Position numbers and translations under genes: made by a program. A stretch of DNA of 64,000 bases. It comes from Kuschelorhynchus macadamiae. Its lineage: Eukaryota; Arthropoda; Insecta; Coleoptera; Curculionidae. Below are positions 47,126-57,829 of this stretch, piece after piece (position 1 is the stretch's first letter; each line of letters starts with the position of its first letter). Location of the stretch: positions 421,001 to 485,000 of the forward strand of contig JAUTXW010004484.1 in assembly GCA_030620095.1 (NCBI GenBank). Reading direction: 5' to 3'. Below the pieces are notes generated by a model. That model worked only from the letters and a program-made list of their open reading frames with translations, had not been told where the DNA came from and made no database searches.

Positions 47126-47878
47126 ATATGAATTTTAGGATACTTATTTCATAATTTTATCTTTTATTTTTGCTTATTTTAAAACTATATAAATGTTTTT
47201 AATATAAAGACTGACTAGAAGTAGAATATTCTTGCCATTTAACAACAACCAGCATTAGGTATAATATTGTTGTATATCAAAAATTTCACATTCAATTTTG
47301 ATACAAGCCTCAAGACTTATTGAGGTAAATTTATACAGGCAAATAAAATGAAAATAATATAACAGTTAAAATATGTGAATACCATTAGACCATTTATAAA
47401 GGCAAATAAGATAAATTTCATCTTTTATCTTAATTTTATCTGAAAATCGAACTGCGCATGTAGTTATACACACACCCCTGACTGCAGCCAGTTTTATTTC
47501 CAGCAAATACACATTTAAAATGATTTCATAATGGTAGAATATAGAATATAATTCTTATTTTTTATTTTTATTTCTTATTAATCTGTATAAATCCAGCTTA
47601 AAATTTATTTAGAGGTCATCAGATTTAGCTACACTTAATTACTAAAAAAAATTCTTTAATGATTATATACAGGATGGCCCAAATCTATACATGAAATATC
47701 TGTGGCCCTCTTTTAAGGCAAACATTTTTTTTGATTTCAATAGGTACTTTTAGAAGCAGTATATTTGTGTCTCAAATGATTTGTTACATTCATCTTTAAA
47801 GGTAATGGAGAAAATTGACAAAAATCTTGTCATAATAGGTAATCATTTTTTATGTATTTCTAAAGTTAAGGGGTGCCC
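47126..47878. other. Gene-free stretch downstream of Arf6
   Basis: It holds a tacaggatggcccaaatct phrase (47668) like a DNA-transposon end without a partner. Nothing else recognised. Confidence 0.4.
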
Positions 47879-47880
47879 TA

Positions 47881-49241
47881 CTGGGTGGTCCAATAATAGA
47901 GGATGTCGGCTGTAGCTTGGGAATCGTTAATGACAGAAATTGAGGAAATAAATTTTTATAGGTAAATTGGCCAAGAAAAATCACTAAAATGTTTTCAAGT
48001 TTAAAAGTGTAAATGCTAATTTTGTCTGAAATTTTCATAATTGAGTAATGTTGAAAATATAAGCATTGTATTCTTCTACTAATTTTGCATTTTTTTGTTG
48101 TAGACCATTTTTGTCTATTCTGGAAAAATAAACTGGTTTGGATGAACCCCAAGTGTAGCGAAAAAAGTGCCTTTTTAGCTATACTTGTGGAGCTATAAAC
48201 TGTACTGTAATGACTTCGTTAGTGGTGACTAGATGGTGTTGTTTCGGAATTCTCCAAATAATGCGGCTCTCAAAAAAATCAAATGGTATGGTTTGACAGT
48301 TGGGGCAAAAAGATTACACCGAGTTCTATCTAGCTTCAGTGAAACAACAAAAAAAAACAACTAACAACAAATATATTTAAAATTACTGAAAACTACTTAA
48401 GGTAAAAATATTTAATATATGTGTCTCGACCTATTACAAGAAACGATATGGTGGACCATATTAGAAATGTCATCCACTGGCATTCCTAATACTGAAGCAA
48501 GGTAGAACTTGGTTTAATCTTTTTGCCAAACCGAGTCTTGCCCTGGTTTTAGCTATTTTGATGCGAAGCTTATGTGATTATGAGACTGAGTTTTAGTATT
48601 TTTTGTTTTGTTCCTTTGTTAAGTTTTATTTTTACAGTTATGCAAGATTACTAAAGTGTCTATTGGAGCCTTGTTTTTCAGTTTTCTGGTTTTCCTAAAA
48701 TTTTAGGATTAATTGAAATGAAAGATGAAAATAATTTCCACTTTGCCATTGTAACTTTTTCTCCTCTACAAAACGGTAAGGTTCATTTTCCAACCTGACG
48801 TTTCGGATTCGAGAGACCATCATCAACTTTCTTAGTTTAAAAGCAGACCTGGATTTTTTATTTAACTATTTAATGCCCTTCATAACTACCAAATAAATTT
48901 TATTTATTAAGTAAAATCGGTTCATCCAAAACAGAGATATTTACATTTGAAAGTAAAAATGTTTTGAAAATAGATAAAAATGCTCTGAAGCAAAAAAGTG
49001 CGTATTTGGTTGAAGAATACAATGCTTATATTTTCAAGATTCCTCAATTATGGTAAATTACCATAAGAGAAAATTGGCATTTACACTTTTGTGTTGCTGT
49101 TATGCCAACCAACTTTTGAACTTGTAAATAATTTACAGCAATTTCTCTTGGCCAATTTACCTATAAATATTTTTTTCCTTAAGTTCTGTCATTAATGGTT
49201 CCTGAGCTACAGCCAATGTCCTCTATTATTGGACCATTCTG
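47881..49241. mobile_element. TA-flanked non-autonomous element with long inverted repeats
   Basis: Ends CTGGGTGGTCCAATAATAGA and its inverse (TCTATTATTGGACCATTCTG), with TA at 47879-47880 and 49242-49243. The inverted arms extend about 230-250 bp (to near 48110 and 48985). Inside is a second, nested inverted repeat (48290-48350 against 48480-48545: gcaaaaagatta..ccgagttcta / tagaacttgg..taatctttttgc). No transposase. The minus-strand frame at 48152-47850 is inside the left arm and is not a gene. Probably a Tc1/mariner-type derivative. Confidence 0.75.
48793..48832 (-). ncRNA. Hammerhead-like motif (tentative)
   Basis: Read on the minus strand the sequence gives ttGATGATGGTCtctcgaat then CCGAAACGTCAGG. 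A (C)TGATGA box, a short stem and GAAAC followed by GTC are the core signatures of hammerhead ribozymes carried by Penelope-like and related retroelements. The first core base pair is not ideal (TTGATGA rather than CTGATGA) and stem II is only two or three pairs, so activity is doubtful. Confidence 0.25.
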
Positions 49242-49250
49242 TACAGGGCA

Positions 49251-50555
49251 CAGGTGTCCCAAAAGTAAGGTAAGAAAATTTGATGAGTGATTCCTTGGCT
49301 CATGACAAGATAAAAATAGTAAACTTTATTATATTATAAATTGTACAATTTCTGAGATAAAAAAATTTTTGAAACACTTGTACCCGTTTTATGGAAGCTC
49401 GGAATATATCTTAAACATATGAAAGAGCATTTTTATATATAATTAGGTTTGGTTTTTTTGTCTCGAGTGGCATCACCGTGGACATATTTTGAAGTATTTA
49501 TAAAAAATATTACATCACTGCTTTTTTAATTTGAGAAATAAAATTTCATATCTGTTGGTTATTCCTTTACTAGATAAAACTACAAACAAAAATGAAATTT
49601 TCTGTGTTTTTATTAAAGCTAGACTTTTTTGAGATAAATTAGAAAAACTGTTTACTATACGCCAATGTTTTTGTATGTAAACGCTACAAGTACTTGAAAC
49701 TTTTAAATAGTGTTTTTTGACTGATTCCGCAACAAATAATTCCTTTGAAATTGCTGGTTGTTTTCTGTTAAATGTTTTCCAAAAACTTAAACACACTGTG
49801 ACTAACTAAAGTGACCATTAGTCTTATTTTGAGAGGGAGTCTCCTATTCAAAACTGTCCCCATTGCCCTTTGGAGTCTCAGGTTTCTAATTAGAACTAAG
49901 AATTACTAAAGATATTATTCTAAGACAAAAGGGATGACCTATTTTCCATATATATTTTATTATTATTGTCTACCATTGACTTCTCTGAAATCTGGAATAA
50001 TTATTATTGTTCCACACAAATATGGAAATTAGCTCAAATATTCGTAGGAAATGTTTGCTGTAAAACTAGTTGGATGGATGCTATTTTACATTTTAATAAA
50101 TTTTCAAGGACTTTTTTAGGAAGCATGAGCCATCATGGTGGTAGGCATGTAGTAAAACTGTATTTTTAAACTTATCCCTAAAATAGGTAACTAGCTGAAA
50201 AATGCAAGAGAAAATGTAGTTGGTTCTAGTAAACAATTATCAGATTTAAAAGAGACAGGAGCATATGCCATATTTGTTTTATAAACAATGCCTGAAATGT
50301 CTCTGGGGATGTTCCTTGTGAAAATAAAACAAATGTGAATAAAAATGTCATTTCCAATTTGTGGGAAACATGTGAATTTCAATTAAATGGGTAGAAGTGT
50401 TGTAGAAATATGCAGGAAAAAACAAAAAGTAGTTTTGAACATTCTGTATATTAAAAACTAAACAAGTTTAGGACATATGTTTATAGAAACTGTTTCTCTA
50501 GTGATGGACCAGGGAATCACTCATTGAATTTTTTAACTTTTAGGACGCCTTGTTT
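49251..50555. mobile_element. Second inverted-repeat element, adjacent to the first
   Basis: Left arm acaggtgtcccaaaagtaag, aatttgatgagtgattcctt, ggctcatgacaag (49250-49310). Right arm ctctagtgatggaccaggga, atcactcattgaatttttt, aacttttaggacgccttgt (50497-50556) is its imperfect inverse. About 1.3 kb. Internal frames (49515-49796 on -, 49966-50169 on +) have no recognised motif. The flanking duplication could not be determined. Confidence 0.55.
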
Positions 50556-50639
50556 ACACAGGATAAATGCAAAATCAAGTGTAAACCTTAAAAGAGCATA
50601 TGAAAAAAAAATGGTTAATAGGAATGTGAGCCCGCAAAT

Positions 50640-51800
50640 GCCTCATTTTTTAAGATAGGCCACTGTAAAAAGTTTTTCTTACATTTCTACTCTAGCAAGG
50701 CAAGCAGCATAAAATGGCCTAGTATCAGCTTTCTAGCCTTCAGATTAAGGCACTTCCCTTCAGCATTTTGCAAGTTGACTTAAATTGCTTACTAAAGCAA
50801 GCAGCATATCATAACCCAGGATTAACTTTCTAACCTCTCAAATTGAGGCATTTACCTCTTGCCATATTTCAGAAAAACGAAATGACCGAAAATTTAAAGT
50901 TATCATAGAGCTACCAAAATCGACTCAAATCTTCACTAAAGCAAACAGCATAAAATGGCCCAGTATCAACTTTCTAGCCCCTACAGATTGAGACACTTAC
51001 CTCTTGCAATTTTTCATAAAAAGTCCCAGAATTGATTCAAATTTTACCGAAGCAAACAGTGTATAAAGTGATGACCAGGGCTTTAAAGTCGACCTAAAGC
51101 TTCCAAAATTGAGTGTATTTTTTACTAAAATGAGCAGCATAAAATAGCCCCTCGAATTGAAACACTTTCACTCTTTAAATTTTTCATTAAAAGTGTATTA
51201 CGAGAGTTATCTTAAAGTTAACAAAATTGAATTAAATGTTTACTAAAGCAAGCAACATAAAATGGTGTAGTATCAACTTTCTAGCCCCTCAGGTTGAGCC
51301 ACTTCGCTCTTTTTCATCAAAAGTGAATGACCGGGAGTTTAAAGTCATCCTAAAGCCACCAAAATGGACTAAAGTCTTTACTAAAGCAAGCAACATTAAA
51401 TAGCCGAGTATCAACTTTCTAGCTCCACAGGTTGAGGCACTTCCCACCCACCGCAATGTTTATCCTAAAGTTACCAAAATTGACTGAAGTCCTTACCTAG
51501 GCAAAACTCCTGAAATTTTTTATAAAAAGTGAATGACCGGAGGTTTAAAGTCATCTTAAAACAATCAAAACGGACTCAACTTGTTTACTACAGCAAGTAG
51601 CATAAAATGACCTGCTAATTTTCGATCCCCAGATTGTAGCACTTCCCTCATGTAATTTTTTGTATAAAGCGGATTGGGTTTAAACTCATCATAGAGCTAC
51701 CAAAAGTGATCCGAATCTTTACTAAAGCGTAGCATAAATGGCCTAAAGTCGGTTTTCTAGCCCCTCAAAGTACTGCACTTCTTTCTTCTAATTTTTCATT
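50640..51800 (+). repeat. Satellite-like array, ~142-bp unit, forward arm
   Basis: About eight or nine diverged units with a gcataaaatggcc..agtatcaactttctagccc block, a ggcacttccctcttgcaat block, a aaagtgaatgaccggg block and a ctaccaaaattgactcaaat block. Anchors lie near 50701, 50795, 50945, 51130, 51248, 51390, 51598 and 51729, with some internal deletions. Confidence 0.88.
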
Positions 51801-51989
51801 TAAAGGAAATAAATACTAAGTAAAAAGAGATAAACTTTATAATATAAATCATCTGTCTTAAGATTTCCTGGTCAATGCGATAATATCAGAATTGGACAAA
51901 AAAGTCAGCAATAATCTACGTCTTAAAAAATCACTAAAATATCATGTATATACACATCCAAAATTGCTTCGTTAGGGGCTTTTTTTCCT

Positions 51990-53040
51990 TAGGGGTAAAA
52001 AAAATTTCTACGATGCACTGCCACATTGTTGTTGCGGCTGGCCAATGTCGGATTCGGTCTCTTTGAAGGTCCGCCTACCGACCAAAAAAATTCCCCTATC
52101 TTTGCAACTCCCATTTGGGAATCACCCTGTAAGGCATAACGTCAAAAGGGAATCTCTCTCTGTACTCTACCTTACCGTCTTTGTCTCTCCTCTTTCTCCT
52201 TTTTGGTCCATTAAGTCCTTTAATATTTTATGAGCTACTCTTCAGTGTTCTGGGTTCTCAACATAATGTCAGTGATGTTATCTGCTGTCAGATTACTTAA
52301 AATATTCAGTTCGGCCTTAGTCCTGGCAACATGCCATGTAAAACATTGGAACAAAGTGTGCTCAGCCGAATCGGTCTCCTCCCAGTATATGAATTTGTCG
52401 TCGTCAGTTTTCTTTATTCTTTTTGTTTAGTTTCTAAAGGATTCGTGTCCCGTCAGTGCTTGGGTGAGATGATAATCCAACACCCTACATTTGCAGCTTA
52501 TCCCGGGTTCTATGTTTGGGATTAAATGCTTTGTCCATTGGGCTGTTTGGGTATTTTCGTTCCATCGGTTTTGCCACTGTTCTGTTTTGCTCCCTGGCTC
52601 GTTCTTTAATCGCCCTTAGTTGTCCCTGTCCTTCTTGGAAAATATTGTTTCTTTCTTTTACCAGGAGTTTAATGGGGGGCACTGCTGTCAGAACCTGTAG
52701 CGCCGATAATACTATTCTATATCTACAAGTGATGGCCAGTAATGTCCTTCTCTGCACTCTATTTATTATGTGGCTATACTTCGCCATAATTTAATAAATA
52801 AATAAATAAATACTATATATATATAAAGCATGAGCCTTTTGCATGTTCTTGGGCCTTCGATGTTTGGCATTAGCCTTCTTAATGCTCTAGCCTTTTTCCC
52901 AACTTTCCTGGCAACATTTAATGTGTTTGCCTAATTTTATTGTTTCCCCTGTACCCAAGTAGGTTACCGATTTCGCGAGCAAGATTTCGACCTCATCTAT
53001 CCGGAAAACGCATCTTTATTAGCTTCTTTAGGGGTTACAA
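51990..53040 (-). mobile_element. R1/TRAS-like non-LTR retrotransposon remnant, C-terminal part
   Basis: On the minus strand, first a thumb-region piece (53010-52835: LRIDEVEILLAKSVTYLG then KLGKHIKCC and a KANAKH..RP-like stretch), then a gap marked by aataaataaat/tatata (52793-52825), then the C-terminal region (52787-52000). Both lie between the two satellite arms. Arms, remnant and junctions are all free of long open frames. Confidence 0.78.
52225..52787 (-). pseudogene. C-terminal domain of R1-clade ORF2
   Basis: The frame 52787-52485 reads YSHIINRVQRRTLLAITCRY, LSALQVLTAVPPIKLLVKER and an EQNRTVAKPMERK stretch, as in R1/TRAS-type ORF2 proteins after the RT. Further on, in another frame (about 52390-52225), DSAEHTLFQCFTWHVART and LTADNITDIMLRT preserve the C-terminal H-x4-C part of the zinc knuckle. 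The RT catalytic core is not present. Confidence 0.78.
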
Positions 53041-53099
53041 TCCTGAGAATGACCTTCGAAGATGGTTTTTATTAAATATGGTCGAAATGTTAAAAACTG

Positions 53100-54160
53100 G
53101 ATTATAAAATTTTGGTAATTTTTATATGGCTTGATACTTAGCCATTTTATGCTTCTTACTTTAATGAAGATTTAAGTCAATTTTGGTAACCTTAATGTGA
53201 CTTTAAACCGCTGGTCATTGACTTTATATGAAAAATCCCAAGAGGGAAGTACGTCAATCTGAGGAAACAGAAACTTGATACTTTGCCATTTTATGCTGTT
53301 CACTTTTTATGAAAAATTGCAAGAAAGGGAAATGCCTCAATCTGTGGGGCTAGAAAGTAGATATTGGTCACTTTTATCCTGCTCTTTTTAGTACAAATTT
53401 TAGTCAATTTTGGAAGCTTTGGAATGAGTTTAAAGCCCCGGTCATTCACTTTATATGAAAAATTGCAAAAGGCAAGTGCCTCATCTGAGGGCCTAGAAAG
53501 TTAATAATGGGTTATGTTATACTGCTTGCTATACTAAGGAATTTGAGTTGGTTTTTGGTAGCTTTAAGATAAAAACCTTAAACGCCTGGTCATTCACTTT
53601 TTAGGAGGGAAGTGCCTCAATCTGTGGAGCTAGAAAGTAGATACTCGGCCATTTTATGTTGCTTGCTTTAGTGATGATTTCAGTCAATTTTGGAGGCTGT
53701 AGAGTGACTTAAAACCACCGGTCATTCACTTTATATGAAAAATGGCAGTTGTGTAGTTCCTCAAACTGGGGTGCTAGTAAATTAATATTTGACCATTTTA
53801 TGCTGCTTGCTTTAGTGAAGATTTAAGCCAGTTTTGGTGGCTTTAGGGTGACCTTAAACCCGGGGTCATTTACTTTGTATGAAAAATTCCAAGAGAGAAG
53901 TGCCTCAATCTGTGGGGCTAGAAAATTGTTCCTCAGACATTATATGTTGCCTGCTTTACTGAAGATTTGAGCCAATTTTGGTAGCTTTTGGATAACTTCA
54001 AACCCTCAGTCATTCGTTTTATATGAAGTGTTGCAAAAGGGAATTCCCTCTGTGTGAGGGGCTAGAAAGTTCTTACTAGTTCATTTTATGCTTCTTATTC
54101 TAATAATATTCGACCTCATTTTGGTAGCTCTAGGATTTTTAAAACCTACAGTCATTTTTT
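53100..54160 (-). repeat. Satellite-like array, ~142-bp unit, reverse arm
   Basis: The same unit as 50640-51800 in opposite orientation: gccattttatgctgcttgct blocks at about 53143, 53285, 53370, 53512, 53648, 53790, 53936 and 54085, spaced mostly 136-149 bp (one short interval of 85). Each is followed by tttaagtcaattttggtagc and ggtcattcactttatatgaa phrases. Confidence 0.88.
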
Positions 54161-54422
54161 TTTTGCTAGTGCTACAATAATGCCCCCCTTCTTCAGAACC
54201 ACTACAAGAGAATAGTACATTAAAAATTTATTGTAACCTACCAATCAGCTGCTATTATTGAAAAATATAAAAATAAATAAAATATACCTATTACTTACAT
54301 GGATTGTAATATACATAATCACATATCTGTCTATATTAATTAAAAAACAAAGATACGACAAAGAAAACCAACAGGTCGAAACAAAATAAATATTTAACTT
54401 ATTTAAATCTAATTTACCTATA

Positions 54423-55060
54423 CGGTGTGGTCATTTAAGTGTGCAACATATGAGAATTTTTTTTATTAACTACACAATCAAAATACAAATATTGCCAAAA
54501 GTTGGCGCATCCTCGATAATCATGTAAAGTGTACTTAGAATGGGTGCAAGTCAAACAGCAGGTCAGGCAGGTAGGTCAAAAAATATTAAAATCATGCAAG
54601 AGTAAAGTACCCTTATTTCGAAAGATTCAGCAAAATGTGATTAAGAAAAGTTGCTTAGCATCAAAAGTTATGTCTGGATACCAAAACATAGCCTCTTGAA
54701 AATTTTTTTTTTGGAAAACAAAAGTTTTTGAAAAATTGATTTTTTTGATAATTATAATAAACACTTTCATAGTTTAATCAAAATCAGATCAGATTCGCAT
54801 AACTGCGTTCAAATTTAAGTATACTTGTGAAATTAACTTGAATTTTTAATTTTTTAATGAATCAAAAACTTCAGGTTTGTTGCAATGCTAACTTGATGAA
54901 ACATTTGTTAAGAAAATATGCTCATCGAAAAACTTTCATTTGAAGTGCAAAATTATAAAATTGTTATTAAATAACTGTACACATTAATTGACAAACCTGA
55001 AATCCTATACTAAGATAATCGCGGATACCCATAGAAAAAACAAATGAGAGTCAGAAGTAA
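54423..55060. repeat. Left inverted repeat of the mariner-type element
   Basis: It matches 56345-56979 inverted, including the aaaatcagatcagattcgca phrase (54779-54798) and its inverse near 56610-56630. Unusually long for a Tc1/mariner element, where 20-250 bp is common. Confidence 0.85.
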
Positions 55061-55142
55061 AAATTATGACAGTTCGGTGGCGTTAATATTTCATTCTAGA
55101 AGAACAATTATATTATTACATATTAACTTTATTTGATTTAAA

Positions 55143-56185
55143 ATGCCTCCTCCAAGACAATTAACGCTAGTCAAGAATTCAGAATTAGTTTCGATATGTG
55201 GGGATAATATAATAATAATAAAACAGTGCGTGACGCAGCAGATATTTTCAATGAACGACATCCAGACAAACAAGTTCACTACTCAACTGTAAGTAGAATT
55301 TTAATAAACTTCAAACAGACAGGATATTTACACTATAAATATAAAAATGAACGTGCCAAAACTGTTTGTACTGAAGAAAATCAATTAGCGGTACTTCAGT
55401 CAGTTGTTGAAAACCCTAGAAGATCCACCCAAGAAAGTTCTGCTTATATGGGTATTAAAAAGCTCTGTTAAGAGCATTCTCAAGAAAAACAAGTTTCATG
55501 CTTATAGGCCGATGTTTATTTGCACGTTTCAAGAACAAGCCTATGACATCCGCTGTCATTTCTGCAAGTGATTCAAGGACAAATAGAAGATCAGCGTGAT
55601 TTTTATAGGCACATTCTCTTTGGGGATGAATCCACGTTCACAACAAATGGCACTGTCTCTTCCCAAAATTGTAGGTGGTGGTCGGACGCAAATCCAAATT
55701 TTGTTATTGACAATAGTATACCAAAAAACAAACGTGTGGTGCGGTATTATCAACGAAAACGTATTGGGTCCGTTTTTTTTTGTCGACACCTAACTGGTGA
55801 TACCTATTTACAGTTTCTGGAAAACGAAATATCGGATTTTTTGGACAATATAAGTTTACAAGAACGGTATAAATTATGGTTTGTACTTGATGGATGTCCC
55901 ATTCATTCTACTAGAAATGTTTCTGAATGGTTAAATGGGAAATTTGGTACTAAATGGTTAGGACGAAATATCGATCCGCGGTGGCCTCCTTGTTCCCAAA
56001 ATCTTACCCCATTAGATTTTTTTTTATAGGGATACTTAAAGCAAAAAGTTTAGATGGATCGACCATTTAATAATGTCGAGGAACTTGAAAATTCGATTCG
56101 TTTCAATTGCAGAAATATTCCAGCAAATATCTTGCGGTCTACTGTTAGTGAATTTTATGACCGAACAATTAGATGCATTGAATGA
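55143..56185 (+). pseudogene. DDE transposase of the mariner-type element, several lesions
   Basis: A likely start at ATG 55143 gives MPPPRQLTLVKNSELVSICG, then a frame change near 55205-55226 into VRDAADIFNERHPDK and STVSRILINFKQTGY, an HTH DNA-binding region. A stop falls at 55469. After another change, 55568-56029 carries LFGDESTF (first D), WFVLDGCPIHSTRN (second D) and WPPCSQNLTPLDFFL (third D). Forty-one residues separate the second and third aspartates. An in-frame TAG at 56027-56029 replaces the tryptophan of the FFLWGYLK motif and another TAG follows at about 56050. The C-terminal part then reads on to TGA 56183-56185. All three catalytic aspartates are visible, but the gene is dead. 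Confidence 0.85.
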
Positions 56186-56344
56186 GAATTTTCATTTTTT
56201 TATGTACTTCCTTAAATGTTTTTTTACTTTGTGCTGATTTGTTAATTGTTAAGTTATTATAAACATTTTTGGTAAAACTAGGGGTATCACATTCAATTAG
56301 ATCTCGGTGCTTTTGATTTTTTGTTAATATTAATTCACATTAAT

Positions 56345-56979
56345 TCACTTTTAACCCTCATTTGTTTTTTCAAGGATTTCCAGTTTGTCATTATGTGTAG
56401 AGTTCTTTAATAACTATTTGAAATGAAAATTTTGCACTTCAAATGAAAGTTTTTTAATGTGCATATGTTCTTCAGAAATGCTTCATCTTGTTAAAAAGAA
56501 TATTGGCGAAATTTCCAAGTTGTGTTTAATATCGTTGCAACAAACCTGAAGTTTGTGATTCCCTAAAAAATTAAAAATCATCCAAGTTAATTTCACAAGT
56601 TATGCGAATCTGATCTGATTTTGATTAAACTATGAAAGTGTTTATGATAATTATCAAAAAAATCAATTTATCAAAAACTTGATTTTTTCCAAAAAAATAT
56701 TTATTTATAGGAGGCTATGTTTTGGTATCCAGACATAACTTTTGATGCTAAACAACTTTTCTTAATAACATTTTGCTGAATCTTTGGAAATAAGGGTACT
56801 TTAGTCTTGCATGATTTTAATATTTTTTGACCTATCCTGTATGCTATTTGACTTGCAACCATTCTAAGTACACTTTATATGATTCTCGAGGATGCACCAA
56901 CTTTTGGCAATATTTTTACTTAGATTGTGTAGTTAATAAAAAAAATTCCCATATGTTGCACACTTAAATGACCACACTG
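56345..56979. repeat. Right inverted repeat of the mariner-type element
   Basis: Inverse of the left repeat. Divergence between the arms is visible throughout (point changes and small indels), so the two arms have decayed independently since insertion. Confidence 0.85.
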
Positions 56980-57109
56980 TATATAAAGTATTACCTCTGC
57001 CCTCTTTCGAAATGAAAGTGCAAATTCTTATTTATTCAGGTATTAGAAATCTATCTTAATATGTTTTTTGTCAAAAATAAAAATCGATTTTTTTGGATAA
57101 ACGTGGTTC

Positions 57110-57760
57110 CAATTAATGTTTAATAGATGGTAACAGACTAAGTGTAATTATGCTATCGTAATTGTTTGGTATATTCGAATTTAAAGTAAATTTTAAAAAA
57201 GAAACAAAAGGACAACGGACAAAGCACAATTTAACAAAATTTTGGTGTATACATAGTAAAACATAAGACTGAAGTAGGAAGTATTTAAATGTTTAGATCT
57301 AATATGTTCTAAAAATGAAGGAGAAAATAAAATTACTCTCAAAGTTTCACTGGGAATTTAAGCTTATATTCTGACTAGTATTGTGTCTAAGTATTTCTAA
57401 ATTATTTAAGATCTGATTTTTTGGGCATATATACAACACTTTAAAATTTTTGTTAATATCAAATGAATGATGTTTCTAAAATATGCATAGCAAACAGAGA
57501 TTCCTTTGAGCTATTTCTCATATGTCTGAGATGTTCTTTTTGTCTGGTTTTAAAATTTCTATAGGTTCTGCCAACATATGTAGCCTCACAATCGCAAACA
57601 ATTTTATATATTCCTGATTTTAATAATATGTCTATTTTATCTTTATTATTTACCAGTTTATTACCTATTGTATTATTACTTTTAAAGGCGAATATATAAT
57701 TACGTTTCTTAAAATAGTTTTGAATTTTATAGGCTATAGGATCATTGAATTTTATTGCTG
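57110..57760 (-). repeat. Inverted 3' segment of the Penelope-like element
   Basis: On the minus strand this repeats the 58730-59275 segment: a GIY-YIG region (SGIYKIVCDCEATYVGRTYR with FKTRQKEHLRH, about 57625-57520), then the stop and 3' untranslated part. In this copy the GIY motif has G in YVGRT, where the right copy has D. Confidence 0.82.
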
Positions 57761-57829
57761 CGTTTTTATGTTGGTCAAATTAAAATTTGAGTAACTGACA
57801 AAAAATAATTCAGAAGTATTATCTTCTGA

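Larger units (their letters stand above)
54423..56979 (+). mobile_element. Tc1/mariner-type transposon with ~635-bp inverted repeats
   Basis: A 2557-bp element flanked by TA (54421-54422 and 56980-56981). Ends CGGTGTGGTCATTTAAGTGT and its inverse (ACACTTAAATGACCACACTG). The inverted repeats run to about 55060 and 56345 with moderate divergence. It encodes a broken DDE transposase (55143-56185). The outer TA duplication and inserted position within Penelope-like sequence are clear. Catalytic spacing suggests a DD41D (rosa-like) member; most family names here are inference. Confidence 0.88.

Noticed and set aside
49515..50382. Frames of 93, 67 and 63 codons inside the element at 49251-50555
   Set aside because: No transposase motifs and no DDE-like residues in order; likely chance frames.
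50640..54160. Regular arrays considered as a CRISPR-like structure
   Set aside because: Units are diverged along their whole length with no constant-repeat/variable-spacer pattern, and the DNA is eukaryotic.
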